The position numbers and the translations under genes were made by a program. Below, in pieces: positions 60,842-64,000 of a stretch of DNA of 64,000 nt. A model generated the notes under the pieces. It saw only the letters and a list, made by a program, of their open reading frames with translations, was not told where the DNA came from and searched no databases. Positions within the stretch are counted from its first letter, which is position 1. Each line of letters begins with the position of its first letter. The stretch covers positions 310,001 to 374,000 of the forward strand of contig NZ_JAGGMM010000003.1 in the NCBI RefSeq assembly GCF_017875315.1, given 5' to 3'. The stretch comes from Methanomicrobium sp. W14 (GTDB lineage: Archaea > Halobacteriota > Methanomicrobia > Methanomicrobiales > Methanomicrobiaceae).

Positions 60842-61455
60842 TGGTAAAGGTAACTGCAATTGCGGGAAGCCCCAAAAGATACGGAAATACCGAAAAACTC
60901 CTGGACAGTTTTCTAAAGGGAGCGGAAAATGCCGGGGGCGAGGTCGAGAAAATCAAGCTCAAGGAGATAAAATACGACAGCTGCCAGGGTTGCAACGCCT
61001 GCCATAATACCGGAGTATGTATAATCAAAGACGACCTCACCGACGTCTTTAAAAAAATAATGGATGATACCGATATACTCGTTCTGGCATCACCGATATA
61101 CTCCATGTCGATAACGGCCGAAATGAAGGGCTTAATTGACAGGGGCCAGTTTTTATGGGCGCAGAGATTTGTAAAGAAAAACCTTCATTTTGACAGCGCC
61201 CACCTCGACACGCACCCAGGAGTATTTGTTTCAACCGCAGGCCAGGACATAAAAAACGTCTTTGATGCGGCTTATCCTGTTATTACAGCATTTTTCAACG
61301 ACTCGGGCTTCAAGTACTCAAAGAATATAACAATAAGCGGAATGGACAAGTCGGGAGGTATCGGTGGAAGACCAGATGCCCTTGAAGAGGCAGAAAAGGA
61401 AGGAGAAAGAATAGTCTTACAGCTTTCAAAAATCCTGGAAGATAAAGCAGATTAA
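60838..61455 (+). CDS. Iron-sulfur flavoprotein, copy 2
   Basis: 205 residues, same length as copy 1 but only moderately similar. VTAIAGSPKRYGNTEKLLDSFL is the FMN loop, SCQGCNACHNTGVCIIKDD the cluster motif, LASPIYSMSITAEMKGLIDRGQF the flavin-contact loop. The tandem pair looks like an old duplication; a heteromeric Isf is possible. It closes the redox run that began at 58479. Confidence 0.93.
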   Translation: MMVKVTAIAGSPKRYGNTEKLLDSFLKGAENAGGEVEKIKLKEIKYDSCQGCNACHNTGVCIIKDDLTDVFKKIMDDTDILVLASPIYSMSITAEMKGLIDRGQFLWAQRFVKKNLHFDSAHLDTHPGVFVSTAGQDIKNVFDAAYPVITAFFNDSGFKYSKNITISGMDKSGGIGGRPDALEEAEKEGERIVLQLSKILEDKAD

Positions 61456-61706
61456 ACTAAAAAATAAAAAACAGGTAATATTACATATAATCTGTTCTAT
61501 TTTTCAAATGCCTGCAAATCCCGAAAGCTATGTATCCGCTATAAAAGATTTGACTAAATCACATTTTTAAGAGATCCATACCCCCTATTTTCTAAACCAT
61601 GAAGAAAATCCTGTACATCCTGCCGGGGAATATTATCTAAAACCGGCTGTTTCCGAAAAGACTTCCGACAGAAAACAAAATAATCACAAAAGTAGAAAGA
61701 AGGACT

Positions 61707-62576
61707 ATGAAAATAAAAAACGGAGTGGTGCCGGTTGTCTTTGTAGTCATACTGATATCCCTGGGCATGGCTGCACCTGTACTTGCATCTGACGAAACGG
61801 TTACTGTTGCCGGTGTTATATCCAAAATCACGCCTTCTGACAACACAATCGTTATTCAGGCCAAAAAGGCCTGGAACGGCGAATCATGGACAGGAGCATC
61901 CGTAACAATTAAGGAAGAGTCCCTAAAAGGGACTTTTAACGACAGTGCTGCGTTTTCAGAGCTTTCGGTTTCAGACCCTGTTCAGGCTACTTACATAAAG
62001 ACTTCAGACCCCAATACGGTTAACTGGCTCTGCATAGGAAAAACACAGACCAGTTACCCTACAGGGAAATACCTTTCAGATGCATTCGGTGACCCGAAGT
62101 ACATAATATCCCCGTTCTTCAACAACTTCAAACTTACATACGCGACATACCCAAACTGCAGTGACTGCTCAGGGTCAGTATGCAGCGCCAGTTACGCCAA
62201 CCTGAGAGTATCGCAGGGGTGGGAAAGCAAAAACTACGCATACGAGTATACCATAAAAAAAGGTGAAAGACACGTATTTACAAGTCCTGAAGGGTGCGAA
62301 TCCGAACTTTCTGTAACTTTTGCAGGCGGAGAGGCAACATCGGATAAGTGTTACATCACATCTGAAGAGGGCAAACCGGTATCCGACTTCAAAATAAGCG
62401 TTGTACAAAAGGGAACTGTTTCTGACATGACCCCCGCACCTGTTGTAACCATGACACAAACCGAAACGCAGACGGCTACGCCCGAAGAAACGCAGTCCCC
62501 CGGATTTTTTGCACTGACTGCGCTTTTTGGAATTGCCATTGTAGCCGCATGCATACTATCGGGTAAAAAAGACTGA
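61707..62576 (+). CDS. Exported PGF-CTERM-type surface protein
   Basis: 289 residues; GAAGGA lies before the ATG. A signal peptide (MKIKNGVVPVVFVVILISLG to about residue 27) leads to an extracellular beta-rich domain: an OB-like segment VTVAGVISKITPSDNTIVIQ, a Cys pair motif PNCSDCSGSVC, a second part with ITSEEGKPVSDFKI. The Thr/Glu-rich linker ends in SPGFFALTALFGIAIVAACI and basic SGKKD, a clear PGF-CTERM sorting signal for archaeosortase processing. Function unknown. It converges on the MFS gene. Confidence 0.85.
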   Translation: MKIKNGVVPVVFVVILISLGMAAPVLASDETVTVAGVISKITPSDNTIVIQAKKAWNGESWTGASVTIKEESLKGTFNDSAAFSELSVSDPVQATYIKTSDPNTVNWLCIGKTQTSYPTGKYLSDAFGDPKYIISPFFNNFKLTYATYPNCSDCSGSVCSASYANLRVSQGWESKNYAYEYTIKKGERHVFTSPEGCESELSVTFAGGEATSDKCYITSEEGKPVSDFKISVVQKGTVSDMTPAPVVTMTQTETQTATPEETQSPGFFALTALFGIAIVAACILSGKKD

Positions 62577-62640
62577 AAAACAAAATATCCGCAAAAAAAT
62601 ATTTTTTTATTTCAACCAACAATCATTGCTTTTTCTTATT

Positions 62641-64000
62641 TCATTCCCCGTAAATGCTTTCTTTTGGCTTTAAATTTTTTGGAAGTTCATGCAACCCGCT
62701 CTCCTCAAGTGATCTCCCTTTTGTTTCAATCCCCAGGACCGAAGTCACCGCAAGGCCCACAAAACACCCGCCCGCAATAAACATTAGTGTAACCGGTGTT
62801 CCAAGGATGCCCTGAAAAACAGGAAGCAGAAATATCCCGAAAGCCGCACCGGCCTTTCCCATAGCAGCCGCAAACCCGTGTGCAGTTGCCCTGACCGAGG
62901 TCGGAAAAATTTCTGCAGGTACAATGAAAGTCGTCGCATTCGGACCCATATTCATGAACACATTGAATATGATAAACCCCGCAAAAGCAAGAGACAGATA
63001 AGAATTCTCCAGGGCAACGAAAGAGAGCACTAAAAGACCTGCTATCATCCCGGCAAAACCTAAAGTCTGAAGTTTCATCCTCCCAAGCCTTTCCACAAGG
63101 AGGATATTGAGAACAAACCCTATCACAAGGAAGATGTCAAGAAACGCGGTGTACTTCGTTTCATAGAAGTCCGATGCTATCGTGCCGAGACCTGAAATCC
63201 CGGTCCCTGCCATTACACCAATTAAAATAGGAGTGAATATCCCGACGCCGTATGTCGCAATGTCCATGCCAAACCACGGCACTGAAGCAAGAACAGTCTT
63301 TTTCAGGTACCCGGGCCTGAAAAGAATACCAAAACCGGGACTTTTCTTTTTCTTTCTCTCATTAATGCATTCCTCTTCACACTCTGCAAAGAACTCAGCC
63401 TTTTCTTCATCAATATGAGTCAGGCTTCCGACTACAGCCGCAGCATCCTTTGGTCTTCCGTGTTCAATGTACCAGCGCGGGCTTTCCGGAACTTTCATAC
63501 GGAATATAAGTTATAAGGACGGCCGGAATACACCCTGCTATGAGCATAAGGCGCCAGGACACCGGTTCCGGGTACGCCCACAATATAAGAAGACCGCATC
63601 CTGCGGCTGCAAACATTCCAACGGCCTGAAAGGAGAAAGCACCTATAAGCATTCTTCCTCTGTTCCCGGCAGGCATAAACTCCGAGACATAACTTGCGCA
63701 TATGGGATAGTCCGCACCGATTCCTATGCCTAAGAGAAAACGAAAGAGAATAAGCGAATATATATCCCATGCAAAGGTGGTCATCAGGGAAAAAACAAGG
63801 AATAATATCAGATCAACTATGTATATCGCTTTTCTGCCAAGTTTATCGGAAATCTTGCCGCCGGCGGCGGCACCTATTATGGAGCCGATTACAGCCGCAG
63901 AACCGATGAGACCTGTCATCACAGAACCAGGCTCAAACTGCGCAATTATAAGAGGAAGGGCTATCGATATGATAAATAGATCAAAACCGTCAAGAAAAAT
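62641..64000 (-). pseudogene. MFS (sugar-porter type) transporter, frame broken near 63510 and cut by the window edge
   Basis: The upstream part reads (from the window edge) LDGFDLFIISIALPLIIAQF, GGKISDKLGRKAIYIVDL (the loop 2-3 GRR/K motif), GIGIGADYPICASYVSEF and ends ...SWRLMLIAGCIPAVLITYIP, then a wrong tail and stop at 63464. The downstream frame (from 63498) opens FRMKVPESPRWYIEHGRPKDAA, the PESPR motif of sugar-porter MFS proteins, and carries the last six helices and LGRMKLQTLGF. Removing one base around 63507-63516 joins them. It belongs to the MHS/sugar-porter branch; substrate unknown. The break may be a sequence error; otherwise a recent pseudogene. Confidence 0.75.

Overview
The window reads as chromosomal DNA of a methanogenic archaeon. 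Marks of a methanogen or archaeon are a YcaO-TfuA pair of the type that thioamidates methyl-coenzyme M reductase, an MtrH homologue, thiol:fumarate reductase TfrAB, porGDAB, L37e, an LSm protein, archaeal SepF, an initiator tRNA-Met without encoded CCA, and surface proteins with PKD, DUF3821-like and PGF-CTERM-like features. Together they suggest the order Methanomicrobiales. That placement is inference from gene content, not a database match.

Layout. 1-6531 (all minus strand): a corrinoid methyltransfer locus with an MtrH-like methyltransferase, a RACo-like corrinoid activator and two corrinoid protein/UroD-fold methyltransferase pairs. Both pairs have the same TATA-palindrome-ATG geometry. 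6680-12817: a P-type H+-ATPase, an HNH-like Zn protein, a flavodoxin, a 419-residue unknown and an XRE regulator with its membrane partner. 12926-14805: an AT-rich island with a frame-broken PIN-GNAT-EVE gene and an ASCH gene. 14918-18172: moeB-moaD-moaE-ycaO-tfuA, a sulfur-transfer and thioamidation operon. 18343-23839: a regulator, a 7TM-PAS histidine kinase, LarE and two exported proteins. 23956-26814: pyruvate:ferredoxin oxidoreductase. 26995-30612: carbinolamine dehydratase, thioredoxin, tRNA-iMet and a PKD surface protein. 30946-38075: information-processing and biosynthesis genes (lsm-rpl37e-purF; PUA protein; sepF-zpr1-VLRF1; ask-purM). 38327-46794: tfrAB, Fe-S aldo/keto reductase, lipoproteins, two decayed genes, MBL hydrolase. 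47071-51269: PP2C phosphatase, winged-helix/FHA protein and membrane Ser/Thr kinase. 51270-52930: sparse, repeat-bearing DNA with small proteins. 52932-61455: redox and oxygen-defence genes, acetyl-CoA synthetase and RadC. 61707-64000: a PGF-CTERM protein and a frame-broken MFS transporter.

The two strongest candidates for a little-described system are these. First, the kinase/phosphatase/FHA-DNA-binding cluster could carry an extracellular signal to a promoter in three proteins; AACC-N4-GGTT palindromes lie just downstream of TATA boxes nearby. Second, the double-headed methyltransfer locus has nearly identical corrinoid proteins but clearly diverged methyltransferases, as if two methyl donors fed one MtrH-like acceptor enzyme.

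Several genes show frame breaks (activator at a 9-A run, PIN-GNAT, MFS) or lack a canonical start (YcaO, the 10773 gene). One gene carries three in-frame stops. Some of these may be sequence errors, so the raw reads should be checked before biology is built on them.
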